From the NCBI RefSeq assembly GCF_025717675.1, contig NZ_JAJIRT010000012.1, forward strand, positions 109,162-173,161: a stretch of 64,000 nucleotides of DNA, read 5' to 3'. Within the stretch, counting starts at the first letter, position 1, and every line of letters starts with the position of its first letter. This DNA comes from Paucibacter sp. DJ2R-2. Lineage in GTDB: Bacteria > Pseudomonadota > Gammaproteobacteria > Burkholderiales > Burkholderiaceae_C. The position numbers and the translations under genes are program-made. The notes beneath the pieces were generated by a model, which was given only the letters and a program-made list of their open reading frames with translations, made no database searches and had not been told where the DNA came from. Of this stretch, positions 1 to 8,812 are shown in pieces.

Positions 1-1266
1 GAGGGCGGCCGCGAAGGTGGTCGTGAAGGTGGCCGTGACGGCGCCCGCGGTGGCCGTGGCAGCCGCGCCGAGCGCAGTGGTGAACGTGGTGGCGAACGTG
101 GCGATCGCAACGGCAAGCGCGAAGGCGCCGGCCGCGGGGAAGCACGTGGAGAAGCACGTGGCGAGGGCCGGAACGAAGCCCGCACCGAAGGTCGCCCAGA
201 GCGTGCCGAGCGCCCGGAACGCGCCCGTCGCCCGGAACGCGCCGAAGGTGGCGAAGCCCGCAGCGAGCGTCCGGAACGCGCCGAGCGCCCTGAGCGTAGT
301 GCCGATCGTCCGGAGCGCAGCGAGCGCCCCGAAGGTGGCCGTCGCCCGCGCGGTGAACGTGGTGAGCCACGTGCCGATCGTGGCGATCGCAACGAACGCA
401 GTGAGCGCAACGGCGAACAAGCCGCAGCCGCCCTGCCCACCAGCCTGAACGAGCAGCAGCAACAAGACTTCGTCGACACCCAGCCGGAAGGCGTGGCAGC
501 GATCGGCCAGGTGCAAGGCGAGGCTTCGGCCGATGGCGAGCAAGGCCAGGGTAGCGAAGAGCGCCAAGGTCGCGGCCGTCGCCGCCGCCGTGGTGGTCGT
601 GACCGTGAAGACGGTCGCAGCGTCGAAGCCGGTGACAACGCCGGCGCCGCCGAAGGCAGCAGCGAAGCCAAGGACAGCGCCAGCGACAACGCAGCCGAGG
701 CCACTGGCACTGCACCGGCCGAAGGTGCCGAGCCCAATGAAGGTGGCGAAGGCCGCCGTCGCCGTGGCGGCCGTGACCGCGTCCGCCGTGAACGCCGCGA
801 TGACGCCGGCGAGGCAGGAAGCAGCATTAGCAACGAAGCCAGTGCCGAAGGCGCCGCAACTGAAGGCGTGAGCGAGGCCACAGCCGCGCCCACCGCCGTG
901 GCGTCCGAAGCTCCGGCAGCGCCTGTGCAGCTGGATCTGGCCGCCGAGGCTGTTACCAGCGCGCCGGTTCCGGCAGCAGCACCCGCCGCAGCAGCTGCTA
1001 CTGCGGTTGCCGCACCGGCAGCCGCTTTGCCCGCCTTCGAGCTGCCCATGGACGACCTGCAGGCGCTTGCCGCCTCCAGCGGTCTGCAATGGGTGAACTC
1101 GGATGCCGACAAGATCCGTGCCGTCCAGGAAGCCATCGCCGCCGAGCCGAAGCCGGTCCATGTGCCGCGTGAACGCGCGCCCGTGGTCAGCATCGACGAA
1201 GGCCCGCTGGTGCTGGTCGAGACCCGCAAGGACCTCTCGCAGTTCAAGCTGCCTTTCGAGCAGTAA
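1..1266 (+). CDS. rne: Ribonuclease E, C-terminal part (5' end outside window)
   Basis: Frame 1 is open from the first base to a TAA at 1264-1266. The protein opens with about 140 residues of short Arg/Glu/Gly/Pro units (ERGGERGDR, RPERAERPER), then an Ala/Glu-rich linker with a second basic patch (GRRRRRGGRDRE), and a short folded tail ending SQFKLPFEQ. This matches the disordered scaffold and terminal peptide of Burkholderiales RNase E, which follow the S1 and catalytic domains; those would lie upstream. In the family this tail binds RNA and degradosome partners at the inner membrane. The catalytic part is not visible, so the name rests on tail composition and terminus. Confidence 0.75.
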   Translation, partial: EGGREGGREGGRDGARGGRGSRAERSGERGGERGDRNGKREGAGRGEARGEARGEGRNEARTEGRPERAERPERARRPERAEGGEARSERPERAERPERSADRPERSERPEGGRRPRGERGEPRADRGDRNERSERNGEQAAAALPTSLNEQQQQDFVDTQPEGVAAIGQVQGEASADGEQGQGSEERQGRGRRRRRGGRDREDGRSVEAGDNAGAAEGSSEAKDSASDNAAEATGTAPAEGAEPNEGGEGRRRRGGRDRVRRERRDDAGEAGSSISNEASAEGAATEGVSEATAAPTAVASEAPAAPVQLDLAAEAVTSAPVPAAAPAAAAATAVAAPAAALPAFELPMDDLQALAASSGLQWVNSDADKIRAVQEAIAAEPKPVHVPRERAPVVSIDEGPLVLVETRKDLSQFKLPFEQ

Positions 1267-1346
1267 GAAGCCGACTTGGGGCCGCCGGCCCCGGTCGGGC
1301 GCTCTCGCCCTTTGGAGGGCTGGGCAGACGCCCCAGCCCCACCGAC

Positions 1347-1386
1347 AATGCCGCCTCGCTGCACCGCCAGCCAGGCGGCATTTTTT
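1347..1386 (+). terminator. Intrinsic terminator after rne
   Basis: A 10-bp perfect stem (1347-1356 with 1373-1382) rich in GC is followed by a T run from 1381 to 1386. It lies 80 bases after the rne stop codon. Confidence 0.85.
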
Positions 1387-1490
1387 CGTCTGCACGCCCA
1401 GCTCGCTGCTCATTCAGGGCGTTAGCGACCAGCGAGCCACCGTCCCAATCACACGCACATCACACGCACTCGAGGGAGTCCTAGTTCATC

Positions 1491-2555
1491 ATGTCCCAGC
1501 ACCTCAAATCCACAGGCCTAACCTGCGGCCTGACCCGCGGCCTGGCCGCCCTGCTTCTGCTCAGCGCCGGCCTGCTGCCTGCCAGCCAGGCGGCAACGCC
1601 CAAGGCCAAGGTCGCCGCCGCGGCGGCGGCCACGGATGAAGTCGAACTGCGCTTCTTCCCCCTGCCGCAGCAACGCCACCAGATCCGTTCCGTGATGACC
1701 ATGAAGATGGACATGCGCATGGAGCCGCGCGAGGGCATGAGCGAGGACGAGCGCGCCAAGATGGAGCAGGCCATGCAGGCCGCCAAGATGCCCATGACCA
1801 TGCGCAGCGAGTTCGATCAGCGGATGACGACCACGGCCGCCGACAAGGAAGGCAACTTCCAGCTGCAACTGCGCGGCAAGAGTCTGCCCATGGAAATGAG
1901 CAACGCCGCCGGTGAGCGCGTGGGGCCCGCCAAGTCCACGATCGACATCAAGATTGACGCCAAGCTGAACCAGAAGACGAGCAGGTTCCAGTCCATGCAA
2001 TTGGCGGGGACCGATTCGGCAAGCAACGGTCTGTCGGAGGGCCTGCTGAAACAGTTGCTGACCAGCATGACCGGCCTGGAAGGGCGCCGTCTCAAGGTCG
2101 GCGAATCGGCCGAGATGCCGCTGGACATGGCACTGCCCGTCCCCAATGGCCGCGGCATGGGCGTGAACATGGTGGGTCGTTACACCCTGGTCAAGCTGGA
2201 AAATGGCGTGGCCGACTTTGACGTCGGCGTTCGCATCAGCATGGACATGGATGGCAGCAAACCCGATACGGCGTCGAGTGCAGAACCGGCGTCATCGAGC
2301 CCAGCCGCCGCCTCGGCAGCCGACACCGCCAGCAGCGCGCCGGCCGCCGCGGATGCCAAGAACCAGCCCATGCCCTCCATGAAAGCCTCCGGCCAGGGCA
2401 AGGGCCGCATGAGCCTGCGCCTGGCCGACCGCCTGATGCTGACGCAGCAAATGGAAATGACCGTGAACATGCGCATCGAGGCTGCCGGCAAGCCCGCCAT
2501 GAATATGAGCATGGACATGCAGATGGAAGCCAGCGGCAAGAACCTCAAGCGCTGA
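1491..2555 (+). CDS. Exported Met-rich protein of unknown function
   Basis: This 354-residue protein starts at an ATG 12 bases after a GAGGGAG ribosome binding site (1472-1478). Residues 1-34 look like a signal peptide with an Ala-x-Ala type cleavage region, so it is probably periplasmic or outer-membrane associated. The mature part has alternating-Met strands (MTMKMDMRME near residue 69, MNMSMDMQME near 342) and an Ala/Ser-rich linker around residues 255-290. Alternating Met patterns can be beta strands of a lipid-binding or barrel-like fold, or a metal-binding surface; neither is proven. It stands alone between the rne terminator and a convergent gene. No family was recognised with confidence. 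Confidence 0.7.
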   Translation: MSQHLKSTGLTCGLTRGLAALLLLSAGLLPASQAATPKAKVAAAAAATDEVELRFFPLPQQRHQIRSVMTMKMDMRMEPREGMSEDERAKMEQAMQAAKMPMTMRSEFDQRMTTTAADKEGNFQLQLRGKSLPMEMSNAAGERVGPAKSTIDIKIDAKLNQKTSRFQSMQLAGTDSASNGLSEGLLKQLLTSMTGLEGRRLKVGESAEMPLDMALPVPNGRGMGVNMVGRYTLVKLENGVADFDVGVRISMDMDGSKPDTASSAEPASSSPAAASAADTASSAPAAADAKNQPMPSMKASGQGKGRMSLRLADRLMLTQQMEMTVNMRIEAAGKPAMNMSMDMQMEASGKNLKR

Positions 2556-2585
2556 GTTCGAACGGATGCTTCTGGCAGCCGCGGG

Positions 2586-2780
2586 TCAGAGTGCCTGGGG
2601 CTGTCGCGCCTCCCAGGCGCGCAAAGCGTGGCGGTACTGGTCCATGGCCAGGTCATGCAGATCGAAGATGCAGGGATCACAGCCATTGCCGCAGCAGGCA
2701 TCCAGATCAGGCGCCAGGGGCGGCTCAGGCCTGGGGTCGGGTGAGACAGGCTCTGTCATGGCGAAGCAGGCCTCTGACAT
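2586..2780 (-). CDS. Oxidoreductase-like domain protein (Cys-rich, 64 aa)
   Basis: This small protein carries the compact Cys motif CCGNGCDPCIFDLHD at about residues 29-43, followed by a helix MDQYRHALRAWE. That pattern is typical of the short 'oxidoreductase-like protein, N-terminal' family (Pfam type Oxidored-like), found in proteobacteria and fused to larger proteins in eukaryotes. The four cysteines suggest a metal or redox site. Its ATG directly abuts the nagZ stop codon (TGA then ATG, no spacer), so it is probably translated from the same message. No function is established. Confidence 0.75.
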   Translation of the reverse strand: MSEACFAMTEPVSPDPRPEPPLAPDLDACCGNGCDPCIFDLHDLAMDQYRHALRAWEARQPQAL

Positions 2781-3848
2781 TCACGGCAGGCTTTGCAAAG
2801 CCTGGTGGTAGGCCGGGTCGTGCATCAGCTCGTCCCAGGTCAGCGGCGCTGACTGCGGCAGCAGGCCGGCGCGGCGGGCCTCGCTCTCCGCGCTGGCCTG
2901 CCAGTCGCCGCGGGCCTGGGCGGCGAGCAGGCCATCGAGGAACTCGTCCAGCGCACGGCCGCCGTCGACGTTCGACTGATTGCACAAGAGCACCAGATCG
3001 CAACCGGCTTGCAGGGCCGCCAGCGCGGCCTCGACATAGCCGATGGCGCGGCCTTCCAGCACGCGGGCGCCGGCCATGCCCAGGTCATCGCTGAAGATGG
3101 CGCCGCCAAAGCCCAGACGCTCACGCAGAATCTCCTGCAACCAGCGCGCACTGAATCCGGCCGGGCGGGCATCCACCTTGGGGTAGATCACATGGGCCGG
3201 CATCACCGCGCCGGTGCTCATGACCAGCCATTCAAACGGTTTCGCATCCTCGGCCAGGATAGCCTTGAGGCTGCGCCGGTCCACCGGCACCTCGGCGTGC
3301 GAGTCGGCCTTGACGTAGCCATGGCCGGGGAAATGCTTGGCGCAACTGGCCATGCCGGCCAGCAGTAAACCATGCTGCAAGCTCTTGGCCAGCAAGGCCA
3401 CCACGCGTGGGTCGCGGTGGAAGCTGCGGGTGCCGATGACGGAGCTCTCGCCATGATCAAGATCCAGCACCGGGGCAAAGCTGAAATCCACACCACAGGC
3501 GCGCAGCTCGGCGGCCAACACAAAACCTGCAGCCGTGGCCGCCGCGGTGGCCTGGAGCGCATCCGCCATCCATAACTCGCCGAGACTACGCATGGCAGGC
3601 AGATGCGTAAACCCATCGGTCTGGAAACGTTGCACGCGGCCGCCCTCGTGGTCCACGCAGATCAAGAGATCGGGCCGAATCGACTTGATCTCGGCCGTCA
3701 GCGCCAGCAACTGGGCGCGGCTCTCAAAGTTACGAGCAAACAGGATCAGGCCGCCAACCAAGGGGTGGCGCAGGCGCGCACGCTCGGCATCGCTCAGGCT
3801 CAGGCCGGCGACATCAAGCACCACGGGGGCGTGTTGCAGGTCTTCCAT
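2781..3848 (-). CDS. nagZ: Beta-N-acetylhexosaminidase
   Basis: This 355-residue glycoside hydrolase family 3 enzyme removes N-acetylglucosamine from 1,6-anhydro-muropeptides in cytoplasmic peptidoglycan recycling. Visible signatures are CVDHEGGRVQRF near residue 64, the hallmark KHFPGHG at 171-177, a nearby D-x-H (182-184) for the general-acid loop, and SDDLGM at 253-258 with the nucleophilic Asp. Length and motif order fit NagZ. It lies downstream of acpS by 26 bases in a leftward run, the usual Burkholderiales order pdxJ-acpS-nagZ. Its stop is immediately followed by the start of the small Cys-rich gene. Confidence 0.96.
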   Translation of the reverse strand: MEDLQHAPVVLDVAGLSLSDAERARLRHPLVGGLILFARNFESRAQLLALTAEIKSIRPDLLICVDHEGGRVQRFQTDGFTHLPAMRSLGELWMADALQATAAATAAGFVLAAELRACGVDFSFAPVLDLDHGESSVIGTRSFHRDPRVVALLAKSLQHGLLLAGMASCAKHFPGHGYVKADSHAEVPVDRRSLKAILAEDAKPFEWLVMSTGAVMPAHVIYPKVDARPAGFSARWLQEILRERLGFGGAIFSDDLGMAGARVLEGRAIGYVEAALAALQAGCDLVLLCNQSNVDGGRALDEFLDGLLAAQARGDWQASAESEARRAGLLPQSAPLTWDELMHDPAYHQALQSLP

Positions 3849-3874
3849 CGTCTTTTTCTGTCTCTCTAGGGCTT

Positions 3875-4270
3875 TCAGGCCAGGGTTTCGACCACCACAA
3901 AGCTGGTCGCGTAATCGGTTTCGTCGCTGACGCTGACCTGGGCGCGCAGGCCCTGAGCTTCAAACCAGCGGGCCAGCTCGCCATGCAAGCGGATCTCGGG
4001 CTTGCCGCTGGGCGCGTTGAGGATCTCGCAATCGCGCCAGTTCATGGGCATGCGCATGCCCAGACCGATCGCTTTGGAGAAGGCCTCCTTGGCAGAAAAT
4101 CGGGTGGCCAGAAAACTCAGGCCCCGGCTCTCGGCGCGGGCACGGCGTGCGCGAAAGACCTCCAGCTCTCGCGGACCCAGCACTTTTTCCGCGAAGCGCT
4201 CGCCGCGCCGCGCCAGGGTCTCGCGCATGCGGCGGATGTCGCAGACATCGGTGCCGATGCCGTAAATCAC
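3875..4270 (-). CDS. acpS: Holo-[acyl-carrier-protein] synthase
   Basis: This 131-residue phosphopantetheinyl transferase moves 4'-phosphopantetheine from CoA to the Ser of acyl carrier protein. It shows the N-terminal GTDVCDI with the Mg-binding Asp8 and the [10 protein letters not shown] motif near residue 60. The start is GTG and overlaps the stop of the upstream GNAT gene as GTGA (4267-4270), indicating coupling. Its substrate AcpP is encoded in this window at 15740-15979. Confidence 0.96.
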   Translation of the reverse strand: MIYGIGTDVCDIRRMRETLARRGERFAEKVLGPRELEVFRARRARAESRGLSFLATRFSAKEAFSKAIGLGMRMPMNWRDCEILNAPSGKPEIRLHGELARWFEAQGLRAQVSVSDETDYATSFVVVETLA

Positions 4271-4800
4271 GCCTCGGGCTCCAGCGGTGCCCAGCCCAGC
4301 AACTCGTTGCGGTGCTGCTGGCCGCCCAGCTCAAACCAGGCCTCGCCCCAGAGGCTGGCGCCCTCGCGGCGGTAAAAGCGCAAAGCGCCTTCGTTGCCGA
4401 CCCAGGCGCTGAGCCAGAGCGAACGCTCGGGCCAGGACTGGCGCGCCTGGTGCAGCAGCTTCAAGCCCAGGCCTTGGCTCTGGCTGTGTGGCGCCACGTA
4501 GAGGCGCTTGAGCTCCACCGCGGGGCCCGCCACGGCCACCGGGCAGACCGCGCTGTCGTCGAGGTGGGCCCAGGCCAGCAAGGTGTCGCCGCGCTCAATC
4601 ACCCAGTGACGGTTCAGATCGACGGACTGGCGCAGCAGTTGTTCATCGAAATCGCGCTTCAGGTACTCGGCCACCGTGCTGTTGACGCCGCCCTCGGCGG
4701 CATAACGGTCCAGCCAGACCCAGCGCGCCAGGGCTGCGATGCGCAAGGCGTCGTCGGGCTGGGCCGGGCGCAGATCGAGAAAAGCGGGCTTCGTGCTCAT
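4267..4800 (-). CDS. GNAT family N-acetyltransferase
   Basis: The 177-residue product has the GNAT core: beta strands around AWAHLDD, the strand-loop [21 protein letters not shown] with an acetyl-CoA pyrophosphate loop of the Q-x-x-G-x-G/L kind near residue 105, and a C-terminal [13 protein letters not shown] segment. The open frame extends to 4902 but would run over the end of pdxJ. The ATG at 4798-4800, giving MSTKPAF, fits the family start and the gene spacing. Substrate unknown. It sits between pdxJ and acpS and overlaps the acpS start. Confidence 0.85.
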   Translation of the reverse strand: MSTKPAFLDLRPAQPDDALRIAALARWVWLDRYAAEGGVNSTVAEYLKRDFDEQLLRQSVDLNRHWVIERGDTLLAWAHLDDSAVCPVAVAGPAVELKRLYVAPHSQSQGLGLKLLHQARQSWPERSLWLSAWVGNEGALRFYRREGASLWGEAWFELGGQQHRNELLGWAPLEPEA

Positions 4801-4822
4801 ATCGGTGTTCAGGGCGCGTAAA

Positions 4823-5617
4823 TCAGGGCGAGTAAGCGCGCTGGATGCAGCGCTGGTACTCGCGAACAGTTTCGGTGTAACCCAGCTCCAAGGCGTCGGC
4901 AATCAAGGCGTGGCCGATGGACACCTCCTGCACGCCGGGCACGGCGCGCAAGAACACGCTCAGGTTGTCGCGGTTGAGGTCATGGCCGGCGTTGATGCCC
5001 AGGCCGACGGCCAAAGCGGCCTCGGCCGTGCGGGTGAAGCCGGCCAGCACCTCGACCTCGCGGGCGGTGCCAAAGGCGCTGGCGAAAGTCTCGGTGTAGA
5101 GCTCGATGCGCTCGGCGCCCAGCGCGGCCACCTGGGCCATGGCCTCAGGCAGCGGGTCCATGAAGAGGCTGACGCGCACGCCCAGGCTCTGGCATTCCGC
5201 AATCAGCGGCGCCAAGCGATCATGATCGGCCGGCAGGTTCCAGCCGTGGTCGGAAGTGAACTGGTCCTCGCTGTCGGGCACAAAGGTCACCTGGTGCGGG
5301 CGCAGCTCACGCACATAGTCCATCAGGTTCTGGGTCGGGTTGCCCTCGATGTTGTACTCGGCATGCGGCCATTGCTTCATCAGCGCGGCCAGCTCGCGCA
5401 CATCGGCCGGGCGGACGTGGCGCTCGTCGGGGCGCGGATGCACGGTGATGCCCTGGGCGCCGGCCAGCAGGCAAGCCTCGGCCGCGCGCAGCACGCTGGG
5501 GATGCCCAGATGGCGGGTGTTGCGCAACAAGGCCACCTTGTTGACATTGACCGAGAGGACGCAACGCTGCCCGTGTGAGTAGGCGGCAGAGGCTTCGGGC
5601 GCGAGCAATGGGTTCAT
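4823..5617 (-). CDS. pdxJ: Pyridoxine 5'-phosphate synthase
   Basis: This 264-residue TIM-barrel enzyme condenses 1-deoxyxylulose 5-phosphate with 3-amino-2-oxopropyl phosphate to form pyridoxine 5'-phosphate in vitamin B6 synthesis. Diagnostic segments are LSVNVNKVALLRN at the N-terminus, GITVHPRPDERHVRPADV with the conserved His and Arg residues, EYNIEGNPT and a C-terminal VGLGINAGHDLN. It lies in the usual recO-pdxJ-acpS order, 45 bases after recO. Confidence 0.97.
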   Translation of the reverse strand: MNPLLAPEASAAYSHGQRCVLSVNVNKVALLRNTRHLGIPSVLRAAEACLLAGAQGITVHPRPDERHVRPADVRELAALMKQWPHAEYNIEGNPTQNLMDYVRELRPHQVTFVPDSEDQFTSDHGWNLPADHDRLAPLIAECQSLGVRVSLFMDPLPEAMAQVAALGAERIELYTETFASAFGTAREVEVLAGFTRTAEAALAVGLGINAGHDLNRDNLSVFLRAVPGVQEVSIGHALIADALELGYTETVREYQRCIQRAYSP

Positions 5618-5662
5618 GGCGTTCTTCTTTTCTACAGTCCGGCAAGGCAGACGGTGTGCGGG

Positions 5663-6442
5663 TCAGTCCAGCAATTTCTGCACATCCAGCATCACCTGGC
5701 GGGTGCGCAAGGGCTTGCCGCCCAGATGATAGTGAAGCAGGCCGCGCAGCGTTGACTTGAGCTGCGGCAAGACCGGGGCGCAGGCCTGCTGCAGCGCGGC
5801 CATGCTGCCGTGCAACAGCGCGGCCTGCAAATGGATCAGGGTAGCGCCCTCGAGGCCGCCCGCCTCGGTCGGCGCAGGCTGCACGCCGGCTTCGGCAGTC
5901 AGACCATAGCTGCGCTCCAGCTGGAGCGCAGCCTGCGTCAACGTCACGACGCTGAGGTCGGGCAGCAGGCCTGTTTCCACCAGCAGACGCAGCTCGAATG
6001 CCCGCAGCGCCGCCTGCGACTGCGCATCCTCGTTGGCATGCAGCTGCGGCAGGGTCTGGGCATAAGCATCAAAAAGCTGGGGGTGCGCATCCTGGCGGGC
6101 CAGCAGCTTGAGCAGCAGCTCGTTGAGGTAGTAACCCGAAAACAGTGCGGCACCGGCGGGCAAGGTACTGCCTCCGGCCCATTCGGCCGCACGCAGGGTG
6201 ACGACCTCGGCCGGGTGGCCATCCGTGGACTTGGCCGGTTTGGACAGGGTCACCTGGATGCGCTGAAACGGCAGCAGCACCGCGCGCAGCTGCGAGTACG
6301 GCCGCTTGGCGCCCTTGGCCACGACAGCGAGGCGCCCTTGCTCGCGGGTGAAGAGGTCCAGGATGAGGCTGGACTCGCTCCAGTCGTACTGGTGCAGGAC
6401 AAAGGCCTGCTGAACCGCAGGCGTGCGAGTGCTACGAGCCAT
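5663..6442 (-). CDS. recO: DNA repair protein RecO
   Basis: RecO helps RecR load RecA onto SSB-coated single-stranded DNA. The 259-residue protein has the N-terminal OB-fold (AFVLHQYDWSESSLILDLFTRE, then VAKGAKRPYSQLR) followed by a helical region, as in the family. The frame is open to 6556, but that would overlap era by about 90 bases. The ATG at 6440-6442, giving MARSTRTPAV, lies 26 bases after the era stop and fits other RecO starts. Family members often carry a zinc-binding Cys cluster; I see none here. Confidence 0.93.
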   Translation of the reverse strand: MARSTRTPAVQQAFVLHQYDWSESSLILDLFTREQGRLAVVAKGAKRPYSQLRAVLLPFQRIQVTLSKPAKSTDGHPAEVVTLRAAEWAGGSTLPAGAALFSGYYLNELLLKLLARQDAHPQLFDAYAQTLPQLHANEDAQSQAALRAFELRLLVETGLLPDLSVVTLTQAALQLERSYGLTAEAGVQPAPTEAGGLEGATLIHLQAALLHGSMAALQQACAPVLPQLKSTLRGLLHYHLGGKPLRTRQVMLDVQKLLD

Positions 6443-6467
6443 CAGCGAAGGCGACGGCAGCGCGCAT

Positions 6468-7547
6468 TCACTCGTAGCCGTAGGTGCGCAAATGTTCTTC
6501 GCTGTCGGCCCAGCCCGAACGCACCTTGACCCAGAGTTCCAGGAAGACGCGGCCATCCATCAGATGCTCCAGCTCCTGGCGTGCCTCGGAGCCGATGCGC
6601 TTGAGGCGCTCGCCACCCTGGCCGATGATCATGCCCTTGTGGGCATCGCGCTCGACGACGATGGAGGCCGAGATGCGGCGCAACTCGCCCTCGTCTTCCC
6701 ATTTGTCGATGATCACGGTCGAGGTGTAGGGCAGCTCGTCGCCGGTCAGGCGGAACAGCTTCTCGCGGATGATTTCGCTGGCCAGGAACTTCTCGCTGCG
6801 GTCGGTCAGCGCGTCGCCGTCGTAGAACCAGCCCTGCTCGGGCAGGTAGGGCTTGAGGATCTTGAAGAGGCGCTGGACATCGGCGTCCTTCTTGGCCGAG
6901 AGGGGCACAAACTCGCTGAAGTTGCGACGCTCCTGCATGCTCTTGAGCCAGGGGGCCAAGTCGGCACGGCGCTGCACGGCATCGAGCTTGTTGGCGATCA
7001 TCACCACAGGCTTGTCCTGCGGCAGCAGGGACAGCACCTTGGCATCGTCCAGGCCGAAACGGCCCGCTTCCAGCACATAAAGCACCAGATCCACGTCACC
7101 GAGCACGCCGTGCACGGTGCGATTCAGGTTGCGGTTGAGCGCCGCGTTGTACTTCATCTGGAAGCCGGGCGTGTCCACGAACACGAACTGCGCCTCGTCC
7201 ACGGTGCGCATGCCGGTGATGCGGTGGCGCGTGGTCTGCGCCTTGTCCGAGGTGATGCTGACCTTCTGGCCGACCAGGGCGTTGAGCAGGGTGGATTTGC
7301 CGACATTGGGCCGGCCGACGATGGCGATCAGGCCGCAGCGCTGCGGCGTGCCATCGGCCATCTTGCCGTTGTTGGCACTGGCAGCAGCGGCCTCGGGCGA
7401 CAAGGAGGTCGCGCCCGAGCCTGCCGCGGGAATGGGCGGCAGCGCATAGGTCACGACAGGGGCCGGCACGGGAGCAGAAGCAGAGCCAGAAGCAGCAGCG
7501 GAGCCTTCGGGCGAAGCGTCGTCCGGCGTGGTGGGGGTGTGGGTCAT
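6468..7547 (-). CDS. era: GTPase Era with N-terminal extension
   Basis: Era is an essential GTPase that binds 16S rRNA during 30S assembly. All G motifs are present: [19 protein letters not shown] and SAKKD. A C-terminal KH domain contains the [15 protein letters not shown] loop. The chosen ATG (7545-7547) overlaps the rnc stop as ATGA, so translation is probably coupled. This gives 359 residues, about 60 longer than usual. The extra N-terminus is an Ala/Pro/Ser-rich disordered segment before [10 protein letters not shown] later Met (MADGTPQRC) would give a normal-length Era and cannot be excluded. Confidence 0.96.
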   Translation of the reverse strand: MTHTPTTPDDASPEGSAAASGSASAPVPAPVVTYALPPIPAAGSGATSLSPEAAAASANNGKMADGTPQRCGLIAIVGRPNVGKSTLLNALVGQKVSITSDKAQTTRHRITGMRTVDEAQFVFVDTPGFQMKYNAALNRNLNRTVHGVLGDVDLVLYVLEAGRFGLDDAKVLSLLPQDKPVVMIANKLDAVQRRADLAPWLKSMQERRNFSEFVPLSAKKDADVQRLFKILKPYLPEQGWFYDGDALTDRSEKFLASEIIREKLFRLTGDELPYTSTVIIDKWEDEGELRRISASIVVERDAHKGMIIGQGGERLKRIGSEARQELEHLMDGRVFLELWVKVRSGWADSEEHLRTYGYE

Positions 7548-8275
7548 GGGGTGTCGGCGCGCGGCCGCTCCTTTTCGCGCAAGCCAGAACTTGGCTTGTC
7601 GAGGGCAATCAGTTCGTCGAGCAGGCGACGGGCGGCTTCTTGTTCGGCGATGCGGCGGGAACGACCCTCGCCGCGCGTGGCCAGACTCAGCGCAGGCACG
7701 GCGCACTCGACCTCGAAGGTCTGGGCATGGGCCTGGCCGCGCGTGTCGGTGATGCGGTAATTGGGCACCGGCAAACGGCGCGCCTGCAGCATTTCCTGCA
7801 GCGCCGTCTTGGCGTCCTTGGCCCAGCGGTCGGTGGCTGCGCCGGCCAGCAAATCGCCGAGCATCTTGCGCACCACCTCGAGCGCGGCCGGATAGCCCGC
7901 GTCGACAAAGGTCGCGCCGATGATGGCTTCGAGCGCATCGGCCAGGATGGACGGGCGCTGTGCGCCGCCGCCCTTGGCCTCACCGTCGGATAGACGCAGC
8001 ACGGCAGGCAAGCCCAGGTCCAGGGCCAAGCGGTGCAGGCTGTCCTCGCGCACCAGATGGGCGCGGATGCGGGTCAGGTCACCCTCGTCCGAGCCGGCAT
8101 AGCGCTCGTACAAGAGGCTGGACACGGCCAAGCTGAGCACCGCGTCGCCGAGGAACTCCAGGCGCTCGTAATGATCGCTGCTGAAGCTGCGATGTGTGAT
8201 GGCGCGGCTCAGCAACTCGGGGCGAGCAAAGCGATGCCCCAGGCGCTGCTGCAGGGCTTGTAGTGGCGCGTTCAT
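7544..8275 (-). CDS. rnc: Ribonuclease III
   Basis: RNase III cleaves double-stranded RNA in rRNA precursors and regulatory duplexes. The 243-residue product has the catalytic signature [11 protein letters not shown] near residue 37 and the second metal-binding segment [16 protein letters not shown]-terminal double-stranded RNA-binding domain begins around [10 protein letters not shown] and ends [15 protein letters not shown]. It overlaps era by four bases, the common rnc-era arrangement. Confidence 0.97.
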   Translation of the reverse strand: MNAPLQALQQRLGHRFARPELLSRAITHRSFSSDHYERLEFLGDAVLSLAVSSLLYERYAGSDEGDLTRIRAHLVREDSLHRLALDLGLPAVLRLSDGEAKGGGAQRPSILADALEAIIGATFVDAGYPAALEVVRKMLGDLLAGAATDRWAKDAKTALQEMLQARRLPVPNYRITDTRGQAHAQTFEVECAVPALSLATRGEGRSRRIAEQEAARRLLDELIALDKPSSGLREKERPRADTP

Positions 8276-8342
8276 GCGAAGCTGTGGCCGGTGCGTGTTG
8301 GAAAGGCTTGGGTCGCAGATATCAGCCGGGCCAAGGCCGACT

Positions 8343-8744
8343 TCAACGCGACTTGCCTTCGTACTTGATCAGCAAGTAAACCGGGCCGGCCAGGTCGACC
8401 TGCTTGTCGTAGGCAAAACTGATCTGCAGCTTGTCGTTCTCTTTGCTGACCACCAGGTCCTGGCTGCGGATGCTGACCATGGAGTACTCGACCTGCTGCG
8501 CGGTTTCGAATGCCGCGCGCACGGCGGGCACCGTGCTCGGGTTGGAGGCGGCGATCCGGTCGACGACGCGCTGGATGGTGTAAAACTCCAGCACGGTAGG
8601 AATCACCCGCGCGACCACCACGCCGCCGAAGGCCAGCACAACGGCCCAGAACAACAGGCCGAACAGACTGACCCCACGTTGGCCGCGCTGCAGGCGCTGA
8701 TCTCGCCCATGGGCCAGGCCACGATTTGACTGAGAACGACGCAT
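8343..8744 (-). CDS. DUF4845 family membrane protein
   Basis: This 133-residue protein has a basic N-terminus, one hydrophobic segment (GVSLFGLLFWAVVLAFGG, about residues 23-42) and a small periplasmic domain containing FYTIQRVVDRIA. It matches the DUF4845 family, regularly found between lepB and rnc in Burkholderiales; its function is not established. The frame opens at 8816, but an ATG at 8742-8744 has a GGGAGAGGG ribosome binding site just upstream. The longer version would run over lepB. Confidence 0.87.
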   Translation of the reverse strand: MRRSQSNRGLAHGRDQRLQRGQRGVSLFGLLFWAVVLAFGGVVVARVIPTVLEFYTIQRVVDRIAASNPSTVPAVRAAFETAQQVEYSMVSIRSQDLVVSKENDKLQISFAYDKQVDLAGPVYLLIKYEGKSR

Positions 8745-8812
8745 CGAGAAACCCTCTCCCTGATTTTCAAAACGCTGAGCCAAGATGGCGGTGCCCGCAG
8801 GCCGAATCGACC

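Noticed and set aside
1..420. Short repeated units that could suggest a CRISPR or satellite array
   Set aside because: Units are 15-25 bases, imperfect, in frame and explained by Arg/Glu codon repeats; no constant repeats or unique spacers.
17..448. Val/Ala-rich frame in the first 450 bases
   Set aside because: Out-of-frame reading of the rne tail repeats.
6423..7760. 445-codon open frame on the plus strand
   Set aside because: Antisense shadow of era and recO ends; low-complexity Ala/Gly/Arg tail, no ribosome binding site.
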